Positions 10,626 through 21,155 of a DNA stretch of 64,000 bases are shown piece by piece. Numbering within the stretch: the first letter of the stretch is position 1; every line of letters begins with the position of its first letter. The notes under the pieces were generated by a model, which saw only the letters and a list, made by a program, of their open reading frames with translations, was not told where the DNA came from and did no database searches. A program made the position numbers and the translations under genes. The stretch comes from Hygrophila difformis. Lineage: Eukaryota > Streptophyta > Magnoliopsida > Lamiales > Acanthaceae. The DNA is taken from NCBI GenBank assembly GCA_030278955.1, contig JAOANR010000009.1:35193504-35257503 (forward strand). The letters run 5' to 3'.

Positions 10626-10810
10626 GCAATGAAAACTTAGAATTTCAAGCCATTTTCAATGTAATTCCAACTTCTTCACAGTCTTGGTTCTTCTTCCATC
10701 TTTTCTCATCTTCCATGATTATTCATTAAAAACTAATGGAATTAAGAACAAAAGATCATCATTAAGACACTAAATTGGACGCAAATGACAGTCATAAAAG
10801 ACTGTCATCA

Positions 10811-11990
10811 CCGATGGATAATACTCTTTTAGATATCTAGCGTTGTTGATGTGATGTTTTAAATTTCCATCATTGTCCATTAGTTGGTATGCAACGTTGC
10901 TAAATATTCTGTTGATAATATAAGGTCCTTACCAAATGGAAGACCATTCTCCAAATTCGCGGCCTTTGATTGTAGGAAACTAAACTGCCCTTCTTTGGAT
11001 GTTAACATTTTTATGAATTTGTTATAATATTTAGCCCTCATTCGGGCTTCGTGAGTTAAATTATAAATTGTCTCTCATCGGATAACATTTGGTTGCTCTA
11101 ATTGTTGCACCACTTCCTCTTGATACTTATTACTCGAAGTAGATGTTTGGACTGTCATCTGCGGACTCGGATTCGATACTTCGATAGGCAATACTGCCTC
11201 CTGACCATAACTTAATTGATATGGACTGAATTGTGTGGTCGTGCTTTTAGATTTCCTTTACGCCCATTGGGCTTCAAAAAATGATTGTGCCATTTATTTG
11301 GATTATCCATGATCATTTTTTTATGATCTTGATTATAATTTTATTTATTGCTTCAGCCTGGCCATTGGCTTGGGCGTAATATGGAAAGGAGTATAACAAC
11401 ATGATCTTGAATTTATCGACATATTGGACAACATGATTTCCAATGAAAACTGTTTCTTGATCCGTAAGGATAGAATATGGGAGGCCAAAAGGATGTAAGA
11501 TTCGCTTTGATCCACTCTTTTAAGTGGGACTGCCTCTACCCATATGGTGAAGAAATCAGTTGCCACTAGGATATTTTCATAATGCTTATTGGATGGAAGT
11601 GTAATCCGTTCAATAATATTCATAGCCCAATTTTGGAATGGCCATGATTTGGCCAAGTAATTCAAATTAATCACTGGAAAATGATTTACAGTATTTCTAG
11701 CATACAGGACATCCTTTAGCAAATTTTATACAATCATCAAATATTGTTGACCATACATAGCTAAATCAATGAATCGTCCATAGCATGTTCACACCTGCGC
11801 AATGAGCCCCGCAAATACCTTTGTGTACTTCAGTGATTGCCAACCTGGCCTCTTCCAGAACTATGCATTTTATTAGCACACTTTCCAGAGTTCTTAAAAG
11901 AATACAATCTTCATATAAAAGCTGGAGAGCTTTAACTCTAATGCTTTGGTTGTCTGATTTCGAGTGATCTAAGAAATATTCGATCATTTC
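10811..11990 (-). pseudogene. Tat/Ogre-like Ty3/gypsy integrase relic
   Basis: Several frames on the minus strand join into one integrase. HHCC zinc finger: AITEVHKGICGAH near 11800. Catalytic core start: SWPFQNWAMNIIERI and NILVATDFFTIWVEAVPLK (11560-11650). Further on are the conserved TQFSPYQLSYGQEAVLPIEV (near 11200) and a C-terminal end reading GPYIINRIFSNVAYQL and NNARYLKEYYPS, which stops at 10811. The wording (no chromodomain, IN-RYLK-YYP end) fits the Tat lineage. Many stops and frameshifts make it an old relic. Athila A's LTR is inserted exactly at its 3' end. Confidence 0.8.
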
Positions 11991-12858
11991 TTTGTGTCAA
12001 TCATCTTGGATATTTTCAATATCACCTGAATTTTCATTTATGGGATGCATTTCTGCTTTGTCCTTGATGGCTTGGCTGTTAATTCTTACTCTATCTAGGG
12101 CCAATTGAAGTCTCGACAAAGTTTTTGTATTAATTGAAGAAAGATCATTTATGGGAATGGAGGCATCAACAATTTTCCTTAATCCTCTTGTCGGTTGTAT
12201 ACTTATAGTAGTCGTGTACACCAATGGTATTCCGAAGGATAACCCGGGTATGGTCATGTACGGCTGCTAGTTTTGAATAAAACCTGCTCTTGCCTAATGA
12301 AGAACCCATGATCCTATTGGAGGGTAAGAAGGATAGGTTTTCCCTTGAAAGTATTGTTCCCTTGATGGAGCAATATTGTGGCTGTAATTGGAGTAGTCAC
12401 ATTTTTACCCATGGGATTTGGTGTCTCTATAAGGGTTTTACCAGACGCGATATCCAACCTCTTGGCAATGATGGTGTCCATCATTTATGGCGAGCCCTTC
12501 AAACATCGATTCCTCCATGTTGAATGAAGGTTGATTCGATGGCATAGACATTATCGATTCCAATCCTTCAGGCGCAATGTCATTCTCGTCACTGGGGCAG
12601 CGATAGGGTCTGTTTGATCTCCTGAACCGGCCATTTCTTTGATTCCTTAAATTGTTGAAGTCTCAAACATTTTCATTGGCTTCTGGTTAACCCTTTTGAT
12701 CAAGGAACTTTGTGAGTTCAAAGACTGTAGATCGGTTTATCTTGGATCAATTCTTGGAGTTTTATATCCCACTGTGGTCGCTAATTTATTACTCTCCTAA
12801 AGAGTAACTACTTAGTCATCTAGAATGGTGTTTTCAACAGAAAAGCGGGATGAGGACT
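11991..12858 (-). other. Internal sequence of the Tat-like relic, unassigned
   Basis: Lies upstream (5') of the recognised integrase on the minus strand and is presumably part of the same decayed element. Short open stretches exist (for example 12257-11997), but no RT, RNase H or protease motif could be recognised, so no function is given. Confidence 0.4.
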
Positions 12859-13131
12859 GGGGGTGATATTGAGTCGAGTATCGAGCTTGAACAGTGTAAT
12901 TCGAGTTTGTACAGTAAAAAAATTTAAAGTTCTAGCTCGAATTTAACTAGGCTAGGTAGTATATAATTTGAATTTGAATTGGCAGTTTTAATTATTATGC
13001 TGCAAAATATAAGTTTGTTAGGCTTGATAAAACATAAATTGTGTCTAATAATTTTTTATTTTTATATTTTTTAAATTTAATAGTTTAATCGAGTTTTGAT
13101 CGAGTATCGAGTCGAGTTTTTCTCACCCCTA
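12859..13131. mobile_element. Small hAT-like MITE with CGAGT-rich ends (273 bp)
   Basis: Flanked by a 9-base match, atgaggact, at 12850-12858 and 13132-13140 (8-bp TSD plus one shared base, or 9). The ends read GGGGGTGATATTGAGTCGAG, and on the complement TAGGGGTGAGAAAAACTCGA, so the terminal (T)RGGGGTGA is inverted. Both ends carry CGAGT pentamers and the core is AT-rich without coding potential. It belongs to the same family as the 2.3-kb insert at 31737-34046. Confidence 0.75.
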
Positions 13132-13914
13132 ATGAGGACTATCCCAACGAGAGCTATGAACTAATGCATTGAATTAAAGGAATATCATGCGGAAAGCTTT
13201 ATTAAGTAAAAATAAACATTACAAAGAAATGTAAAGTAGAAACATAGAGTTAGTGTGTTGGTGTACCCTTTTTTCTGCCTAAAAAGTGTCTATTTATACA
13301 AGTGTAGGTGCTTTTTCACGAAACAAAACCATTTGAGGATGACTCGGACACCTCTTGTAAGTGACTTCTCATCGTTCTTTCCTGTCCTTTGTCTGGACAT
13401 GATCTTTGCGAGGGTGTTGAAGCTTCAGACATGATCTTTGCGAGGGTGTTGAAGCTTCAGACATGAACTTTGCGAGGGTGTTTATACTTCATTGCTCGGG
13501 ATCATATTGTCGTGGACATACACGGGAAGGTCTACCTTGGACAGTGTTCTTCGGGCAGATGCTACTCAGACCACTGTTCTTCAGCTGTACACTTTATTCT
13601 AACACTAGTTTCTTCGTGAGAACTTGTGACTCGGGATCCTATCCCTCTGATAGACCCTTGAGCCCGGGTTTGACCAATATTATCACGGCATCTTGCTATA
13701 TTGGGCCATGACTATATATTTGAGCTTTTAACCCATATTTTCATGTGTTAACAAGGTCTCAAAGCCTCATACTATTCAGTTCAACTGTTGGTCGAAGAAT
13801 ACATGAGACTTGACTAATCTTTTCGACACTCAATATGCGGATTTGGTTGTGAAATCAAAATGATCTTCCTCTATGATAGATGTTGAAGCACGTCTTTGTC
13901 AAATTATTTGAATT
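13132..13914. other. Noncoding flank, possibly LTR or leader of the Tat-like relic
   Basis: No coding region supported. It contains a minus-strand TATA-like CACTTGTATAAATAG near 13290 and a 32-bp tandem repeat. It continued directly into 24056 before the Copia insertion, as the 5-bp duplication shows. Confidence 0.4.
13396..13483. repeat. 32-bp tandem repeat, about 2.7 copies
   Basis: Units start at 13396, 13428 and 13460, each opening GACATGATCTTTGCGAGGGT. The third has AACTT for ATCTT and diverges after GAGGGTGTT. Confidence 0.9.
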
Positions 13915-14834
13915 TGTTAGGTCCGTTTGATAGGATAACCAGTAAACTAGTCCTGTAAACTATTTCAAACGCCTTTCATGGACACATTATTCAGTTTAAT
14001 AATAATATGCAGCAGAATGAAAAGTAAATTGAAAAGTAAACGAGCTCAAAGATTTGTTGACCCAGTTCGGAACAAGCCTACATCTGGGGGATACCAATCC
14101 AGGAGGTTTCACTAATTGTTCAACTCGATCCACGATCATACAATAATGTTTCAATTTGCTCAACTCCAATCTCCAAGCAGTTTGAATTGTCAAACCAAAG
14201 CACTCCCCTGCTTTGGTGAAGATCTCCCCGACCTTGCTCCAATTCCTTGAAGGCTCCCCCTTCAAGTTACCCTTGGCCGAAACCTGTTGGCAAACTCTCC
14301 TTCAAGAATAGATTCAATTAAGCTTGTGTGTTGACGACTCCTTGGAAAGCTTGACTGACTTTGTCGACTTCAATCAAGACCACAGTAGCACAATCTCGAT
14401 CAATTCACCCCAAGGCAGTGTTGATCGAATAACTCCCTTCAAGATAGTATTTTCTCGAACACGGGAAGAGAAAACTTTTCTCACTTCGGAATGGATATCA
14501 AGAATAGTTTCAAGAGAAATTGATTCAAAAGTCGTGCGTATCCATTCCTTAGCCTTCGTATTTGAAGTGAGCGACAGCCTAAATTCTAAGGTAAGATATT
14601 CTTGCCATAATTCTTCCTTCCTTAGAATGGAGTTGCCCGAAATAGAAGATCTTAGTTTCCTTACTTCTTGAGCACGATACGGGCAAGGAATTAGCTATTC
14701 GTTGGAGGATGATCTCGAGCAGATTCGCCAGCTTCTCTTCCTCTAAATAGTTTGTTGAGTACTGATGGGGTTGGTTCAACAAAGTAGTCCAGACATCGGT
14801 TGTGAACACATTTGCTCAAAACTGGTTCCCAACA
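13915..14834 (-). repeat. 3' LTR of the Copia element
   Basis: Runs from TGTTAG to CCCAACA in plus orientation. Compared with the 5' LTR it carries 14 extra bases just inside the end (between TGTTAG and ATAACCAG) and scattered substitutions. Confidence 0.9.
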
Positions 14835-14850
14835 ATCTCCCCCTTTTTGG
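14835..14850 (-). other. Polypurine tract of the Copia element
   Basis: Minus-strand CCAAAAAGGGGGAGAT, directly before the 3' LTR start TGTTGGGAACC. It primes plus-strand synthesis. Confidence 0.9.
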
Positions 14851-15280
14851 CAGAATGTGGGCCAGTATATGAGTTGATCAAACCGATGTCTAAACAAATG
14901 ACACAAGAACATAAACGGAGAAATTTTTCCCATTCAACCCAACCACCGATTACATTGATACCCATTTCAAGACAAACTATTCTAATGCTTCGTACAAAAT
15001 ACCTATTAGTCCAATCTAGGAGCATGTACATCAAAACAGCATATGGCAATAAAAACTAAATATAGCATAAGGAATCATTGTTTAATTATTACAGGCCAGT
15101 ATGCAATATCTATGAGCAGTTCACAAAAGTAGTTCAAATAGTTTGACAGAACACAAAAATTTGTTACCCATTCAGTAGCAGACTCCCCCTCCTTGTTGTA
15201 GTGCTTTGCCAGAGGAACTGATCAACGGTTATATCAACTGAACTCCCCCTCTGGCGCACATTTTGCCCAAAAAGGGCAGG

Positions 15281-17655
15281 TCACTCAGATTCCTCAGATG
15301 AATCTGCCTCAGAAGCATCAGACTCCTCCTCCGAATTGGTATCCATGTCTTTTTCTTCATCAGACCAAACATCAGGAAGCTGTCTGAATAGCTTTTCAGC
15401 AGCCTGAACTCGAGTGTGCACCTGTGCTTCCAACACTTTCAGATGGTTAATGTGATCAGGAAGTTCATCACGTACCAAGGAGAAGGCATCTTTGGCAGGA
15501 ATCCGTCCTCCTGGTCCAGGCAGGTGAGGTTTCTTCTTCACGAGGGCAGAGGACAACTTGAAGTCTGCCAGTTTTTTGGGTCGATCATGCTTGCTCCCGA
15601 GAATGTTGAGATGGTTCAGATACTCAGTGATAAGTGCAGAAAGGGGCAGTGTAGTGTTGTACTTCCAAATGATTTTTCCAGCAAAGACCATCATTTGTTC
15701 GAGCACAAGAGCTCCATAGTTAATTTCATAGTTTTGATCTATGGCAAACAGCAACTTACAAATGTTCTTGGACACAACAGAGTCGTTAGCAGTGGGCATA
15801 ATATTGTGTGCACATAGTTTATAAAGGAGTGAAAACCATTGTGTTAAAGCACCAGCACTCAACCCTTTACCATGAATCCGATTTCCTTCCACGCCAGTAA
15901 GTGTCTCAGCAATTTTAGCCATATTGAACTTAGCAGTGCGTGAGTACACGGATTTGAAAGATGGTCGTGGTACCTGGAGAAATCGGTTCAGGGCTTTGGC
16001 TTTGAGTTTGAACAACTCTCCCTGAGCATAGCACAGCTCGAACCAGGGGCCCGTTGGATTGAGGACGTCTTCGCTCAGCTTTGCATAAAAATGCCGAACT
16101 AGTTGTCCCTTGAACTACTTGATCTCAGTGGCCCAGAAGAGTAGGGACCTCTTCTCCAGGTATTGGTGCCAACCCATCTCCTCATATCTTTGAGCTGCAA
16201 ATCTGATCTCCAGGTGGATCTTCATCTTTTCGAGCACAGTAGTGAAGTACTGTTCGGACACCTCATAGTAGAACTCAGTTGTGATGGCATTCTGTACGTC
16301 AATGATCTCTGGTTCATGGTCTTCAGATGATGTTTCAACAATCTTCCTTTTCTTGGAAGCTGCTTTGGAAGATCCTTTTGGTTCAGAACGAGTTCTCTTT
16401 TTCGGTTCGGACTCCTTTGGTGAACTCCTCACTGGTGAGGTTGGTTCTCGTGTCTCAATCTGGGGTTCCTCCTTTCCATGTGATCAGGTTCTTCTTCTTC
16501 TCCGATCTCTTCATCAGATTCTCCTTCTTCCTCAGTTCCTTCTTCCTCACTTTGAGTATCTTGAGATCCCAATTCCTCGGACTTGTCTTCAGTGAGATTC
16601 TCCCCCTCAGTTGGTTCCGGGGCATCATCATGAATGTGTTCAGTGTCGCCGCCTGACTCCTAGTTCTGATTGTCCTTAGAACTTGATTCCTCGACCTCTT
16701 CTTCTTGATCAGCTTCAGAGATAAGTGTGTCTTTAGCTAGGGGCTCTGGTTCAGTTTCCTTTCTCAGAAGATGCTTTCTCTTTTTGCTCGCTGTCCAGGC
16801 AATCTCTTCAGTGATCTCGTTTGCAGCATCAGTCTTTTCATCATCACTGATGTCGACCATCGACTCATCTCAAGAGCTATTGTCATCCGATTCTTGCACA
16901 TAATCTGAGTCCAGTTCTTCTTCATCAAGTGGTTCAGTTAGTGGTTCTGACATATTGGTTGGACTGGTTTGAGTCACTGTGGTAGTGACTTGTAGTGGTT
17001 CTTCGGGATTTTCGGCGGTGGTGGTGATAGGGGTAGATTCAGACACAGCACTTGCTTGCACGGCAACCTTCTGTGCTGGAGGTTTCTTCTTGGGCTTTGC
17101 GGTGGACACCTTTTGTGCATCCTTTGGTGTGGGATCCGCAGCTTTAGATGGCGCACTTGATTCAGTCACCTGTCCGGATCCCATGGTGGGGATGTTTTCC
17201 AGAATAGAGTCCAGGTGTTCCAGTGCTTTCGCCAAGTCTGCTTGAACACGCTCGCTGATGGAGGCATTCTTTTTGGCCACTGCTTTCTCTCGAGGTTTGG
17301 TGGTGGAGATAGCCTTCTTTTTTGCCTTCTGCGATCCTTCTCCCTTCTGCTTCATGGTGTTGGCTCCGGCTACTTCGGCCCTAATATCCAGGGGGTGTTG
17401 AACAGCAACGGTGGTGGCACCTTTCCCCCCGGCAGTGGAAGGAGATGAGGAGGGGAATGGGACAGGTACGATAGAAGGTGTTTCCGAGATCGTCTGTTCA
17501 ACAATTTCCTGTTGAACGGCTCTAGCTCTCCCCTTCGCGCTGGATTCCTCTGGAGCCCTTTTTGATGAAGCTGGAGTAGGATCCTCCGATTTAGAGCTTT
17601 GACTTCCTCGGGTTCTCACGATTGTAACTGAAGGAAAATCTTTTGACAAGAGCAA
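15281..17655 (-). pseudogene. Extra (env-like position) ORF of the Copia element, disrupted
   Basis: Minus-strand reading in four open pieces: 17655-16870 and 16860-16660 share a frame, separated by a stop at 16870; 16432-16115 and 16015-15281 share another, so one frameshift plus stops break it. The N-terminal part is Pro/Ser/Thr/Lys-rich and disordered (KQKGEGSQKAKKKAISTTK), followed by acidic blocks and basic NLS-like patches (KKRKHLLRK, SKKRKIV). The C-terminal 245 aa are globular and helical (NRIHGKGLSAGALTQWFSLL, PGPGGRIPAKDAF) and end in a Ser/Glu/Asp tail. No signal peptide or membrane segment is apparent, so despite its position it does not look like an envelope protein. Its function is unknown. 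Confidence 0.75.
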
Positions 17656-18085
17656 GTGAGAATATACAATATCTTTCGAGAATATATGAGGAATGTTTGA
17701 AGAAGAGAGAATGGAAGGGCGTAGGGAAACCGATCAAGAAGAGATATGGGCACGATTTGATGTGCAACTTCCCTTAATTCAAATATGGAAGGAGGATCAC
17801 GGTTTCCAAAGGTGGTCATGATCACAATTTTTGAATTTGGAAACTGGTAACCGTTCCCGCCGGCTGTTCCCGTCAGTCGTGTCATGATGAGCGGTCAAAT
17901 CAAGTTTAAAATTAACTTCCACCATTTTGAATTTTGTAACCATGGTTACTAGCTTGATCTGCAAGGATTTCTTTCCAAAAGAATTAGTATTACTCAAAGT
18001 AAAATAAAATATTTAAGGTAATAAAATATATGTAAAAAAAAGGAAATTGCTTAAACATAAAACTTATTCCATAATTTTCGGGATA
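17656..18085. other. Spacer between RNase H and the extra ORF of the Copia element
   Basis: About 430 bases, AT-rich next to the RNase H end. Open stretches exist (for example 17885-17616) but none resembles a known domain. It may hold the leader or a splice acceptor of the extra ORF; none was pinned down. Confidence 0.4.
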
Positions 18086-19560
18086 TTAGAAGATCTTGCA
18101 TAGGTCGAGATCTCTTCTTAATTTTTTTAATCTTTCACGATCTAGTGCCTTTGTAAATATATCCGCATGTTGCTCAGTAGTTCCGACATGTTGGATGGAC
18201 ACGATTCCTTCTTCAACAAGTTCTCTAATGAAGTGATGTCGAAGCTCAATATGCTTGGTTCTCCCATGTTGGACTGGATTCTTCGAGATGTTGATTGCAC
18301 TCATGTTATCACATAGTATCGTGAGGATTTCTTGATCAATTCCATAGTCTAGCATTATTTGCTTTATCCATAGCAATTGAGCACAACAACTTCCTGCTGC
18401 AATGTATTCAGCTTCGGCAGTTGAGAGTGAGATGGAACTTTGTTTCTTACTGTACCAACTGACCAGGTTGGTTCCAATGTAGAAGCATCCTCCGGTTGTG
18501 CTTTTTCTATCATCCGCGTCACCTGCCCAATCCTGCATCACTATAGCCAAGTAATGAAAGATTAGATTCATTAGAATACCCTATACCAAGATCACTTGTC
18601 CCTGAAACATATTTGATTACTCTTTTAGCTGCTTTCAAGTGGGATTCCTTGGGATCGGCTTGGTAGCGAGCACAAACTCCAACTGCATAGCTTATGTCTG
18701 GTCGACTTGCAGCTAAGTATAGTAGGCTTCCAATGATGCTTCGATAGAGTTTTTGATCCACACTTTGACCACTGGGGTCTTTGCTCAATTTGTCATTAGT
18801 CCCTATAGGCGTTCGGACAGGTTTGCTGGACTCCATGCCAAACTTTTTGACAATGTTCCGAGCATACTTGGTTTGGCTTAGAAATATGTCATCTTTCTTT
18901 TGTGCTACCTGCAAGCCAAGAAAATAAGTTAGTTCCCCAACCATGCTCATTTCGAAGTCTTTACCCAATATTTCGATGAAGTGGTCTTTGAGCACATGAT
19001 GTGTTGATCCAAAAAATATGTCATCTACATAGACTTGAGCGATTAGAATTCCTTTGTTTTCTCTTTTGATGAATAGTGTCTTGTCAAGACTTCCTCTTTC
19101 GAATCCATGTTCAAGCAAATACTTCAAGAGCCTCTCGTACCAAGCCCTAGGAGCTTGTTTCAATCCGTATAGTGCTTTGTTGAGCTTGTAGACATGTTGT
19201 GGATGATGAGGATCCTCGAATCCTTTGGGCTGCTCCACGTACTCTTCCTCATTCAGCCAACCATTGAGGAATGCACTCTTAAATCCATTTGATAAAGCTT
19301 CAATCCTAATGAACATGCGATGGACAACAAGAGCCGAACTGCTTCAAGTCTGGCTACGGGAGCAAATGTTTCACTAAAGTCCACTCCTTCAACCTGAGTG
19401 TATCCTTGAGCAACTAGACGTGCCTTGTTTCTTGTAATATTTCCTTTTTCATCACTCTTGTTGCGAAAGATTCACTTGGTACCAATTATATTTTTGTCTT
19501 TGGGCCTTTCAACAAGAGTCCAAACTTCATTTCTTTTGAACTGAAGTAGTTCATCCTGCA
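18086..19560 (-). pseudogene. pol: Copia reverse transcriptase and RNase H, disrupted
   Basis: RT begins near 19540 with [29 protein letters not shown], where the usual Trp codon is a stop. It continues with [35 protein letters not shown] and the catalytic AQVYVDDIFFGST, then FLGLQV and SLLYLAASRPDISYAV. RNase H follows in another frame (WAGDADDRKSTTGG, STAEAEYIAAGSCCAQLLW, KTKHIELRHHFIRELV-type end with HADIFTKAL). The frameshift lies near 18550. The YVDD catalytic box is intact. TGG to TGA changes are what deamination of methylated cytosine would give. Confidence 0.9.
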
Positions 19561-19570
19561 TGGCATTTAT

Positions 19571-21155
19571 TCAATGTTCATCCTGAAGAGTCTCTTCCAC
19601 TTTGAATGGTTCGATCTTGGATGTATAGCAGTGCAAGCCAACTAGTTCTTTGAAACCGATCTTCTTCCCCTGGGTTTTCCTCTTTTCATTGACATCGCCT
19701 ATTATGTCTTCAGGATCATGATGTTTGTGAATGCGTCCGTTGAGGTCTTTCTGAGGCTCAGAGTCATGTGACAAGGCGTCCAGACTGGGTGTTTGGACGG
19801 CTTCAGTGGACTCTTCTCCAGTGGTGATTCGTTCAGCATTGATCTGACCTGAATTCTGACTACTAGGTGAAGTTGATGGAATTTCATCTTCATTAAGTTG
19901 AGCAGAATCTTTGCATGAAACATCTTCTATGGCAACGTTTGTGGATTCAAGAACTTTCCTGGTCTTTGGTATATATATTCTGTATGCTCTGCTTGTGTTA
20001 GAATATCCCACGAATATTCCTTCATGGCTTTTTTCTTGGAATTTTCCCACATGTTCCCTGTCATTTAAGACAAAACATTTGCTGCCAAAAATATGAAAGT
20101 TAGTAATTGATGTCTTTTTACCGTTCCATATCTCATATGGAGTCATGAGGGAGTTAGGTCTCAAGTAGACACGATTTATGGTGTAGCATGCAGTGTTGAT
20201 TGCTTCAGCCCACAAGTACTCAGCAACATTTTTGGAGTTTAGGATAACCCTTGACATCTCATGCATGGTGCGATTTCTTCTTTCCACCACTCCATTTTGT
20301 TGGGGGGTCTTTGGTGCGGAGTATTCATGCTTGATTCCATGAGTTGTACAATATTCTTCAAATGACTGGTTTTCAAATTCTCGTCCATGATCACTTCGAA
20401 TCTGCTTTACTTTAGTGTCTTTTTAAGTCATGAGACGATTGCATAACTTTTCAAAGGCTTTGAAAGCGTCACCTTTTTCCCTGAGAAAGTCTACCCAAGT
20501 ATATCTAGAATAATCGTCAATGCACACAAAAATATATTTTTTTACCTCCCAAGCTTTCAACCTCAGTGGAACCAATAAGATCCATGTGTAGTAGGTTGAG
20601 ACATTTTGTTGATCCGAGGTGTTCAGAAAGCTTGTGTGAACTCCTGTGTTGCTTGTTCTTGGAACATTCATCACAGAACTCAATGTTACAGTTTCTGAAG
20701 TAAGGAAGGCCTTTTACGGCTTCGGTTCTACTGAGTCTGATTAAATCTTTGAAATTGAGATGCCCAAGCTTTTCATGCTATAAAATGATGTGATTTTCAC
20801 CTGCGACTGAACAAAAATTGCACGTTTGAACAAGTTGATAACAATTATTTTTAGAGCGCAAACCTCTCATGATGCATTCTTGATTTTGGTTGATCACTAG
20901 GCAATCTTTCTTGGTGAACTGTACCATTAGATCCTCATCACACAGTTGACTGATGCTAATCAAGTTTGCTTGAAGTCCATCAACAAAGAACACTGGAGAT
21001 AATTCTCGTGAGCCACTGTTCTCAATGATTCCTTATCCTACTAATGCAGCCTTTTTGCCATCTCCAAATACAACAAATCCTCCGTCGATTTCCTTGTAGT
21101 GTTTGAGCAAGTTCCTTTCTCCAGTCATGTGCTTTGAGTACCCACTATCAAAGTA
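19571..21155 (-). pseudogene. Copia protease and integrase, disrupted
   Basis: Protease core YFDSGYSKHMTGERNLL near 21150, with a stop where relatives have Trp just before it. GAG-pre-integrase domain: FFVDGLQANLISISQLCDED. Integrase core in broken frames at 20683-20423 (FVCIDDYSRYTWVDFLREK), then MVERRNRTMHEMSRVILNS, LWAEAINTACYTINRVYLRP, TPYEIWNGKK, FGSKCFVLNDRE and GIFVGYSNTSRAYRIY in one clean frame to 19571. The tail is an acidic, low-complexity linker leading to RT. Integrase joins element DNA to the host chromosome in the nucleus. At least three frame breaks are visible. Confidence 0.88.

Larger units (their letters stand above)
7452..10810 (-). mobile_element. 5' LTR of Athila element A (about 3.36 kb)
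   Basis: On the minus strand it begins TGATGACAGTC and ends AAGCTTCA next to the PBS. The 5' tip contains a perfect 8-bp inverted repeat, TGACAGTC and GACTGTCA, around six bases. A TATA box lies about 590 bp in. CpG hairpin arrays flank the promoter. Near the 3' end the segment ACCGTGCACTTTCGGTAGG resembles other Athila LTR ends. The outer end abuts a Tat-like integrase relic at 10811. The matching 3' LTR is not found to the left of the pol region. No coding potential is supported inside it. Confidence 0.85.

Noticed and set aside
12290..12523. Plus-strand 77-codon ORF next to the Tat-like relic
   Set aside because: No domain, and it is opposite to the direction of the relic.
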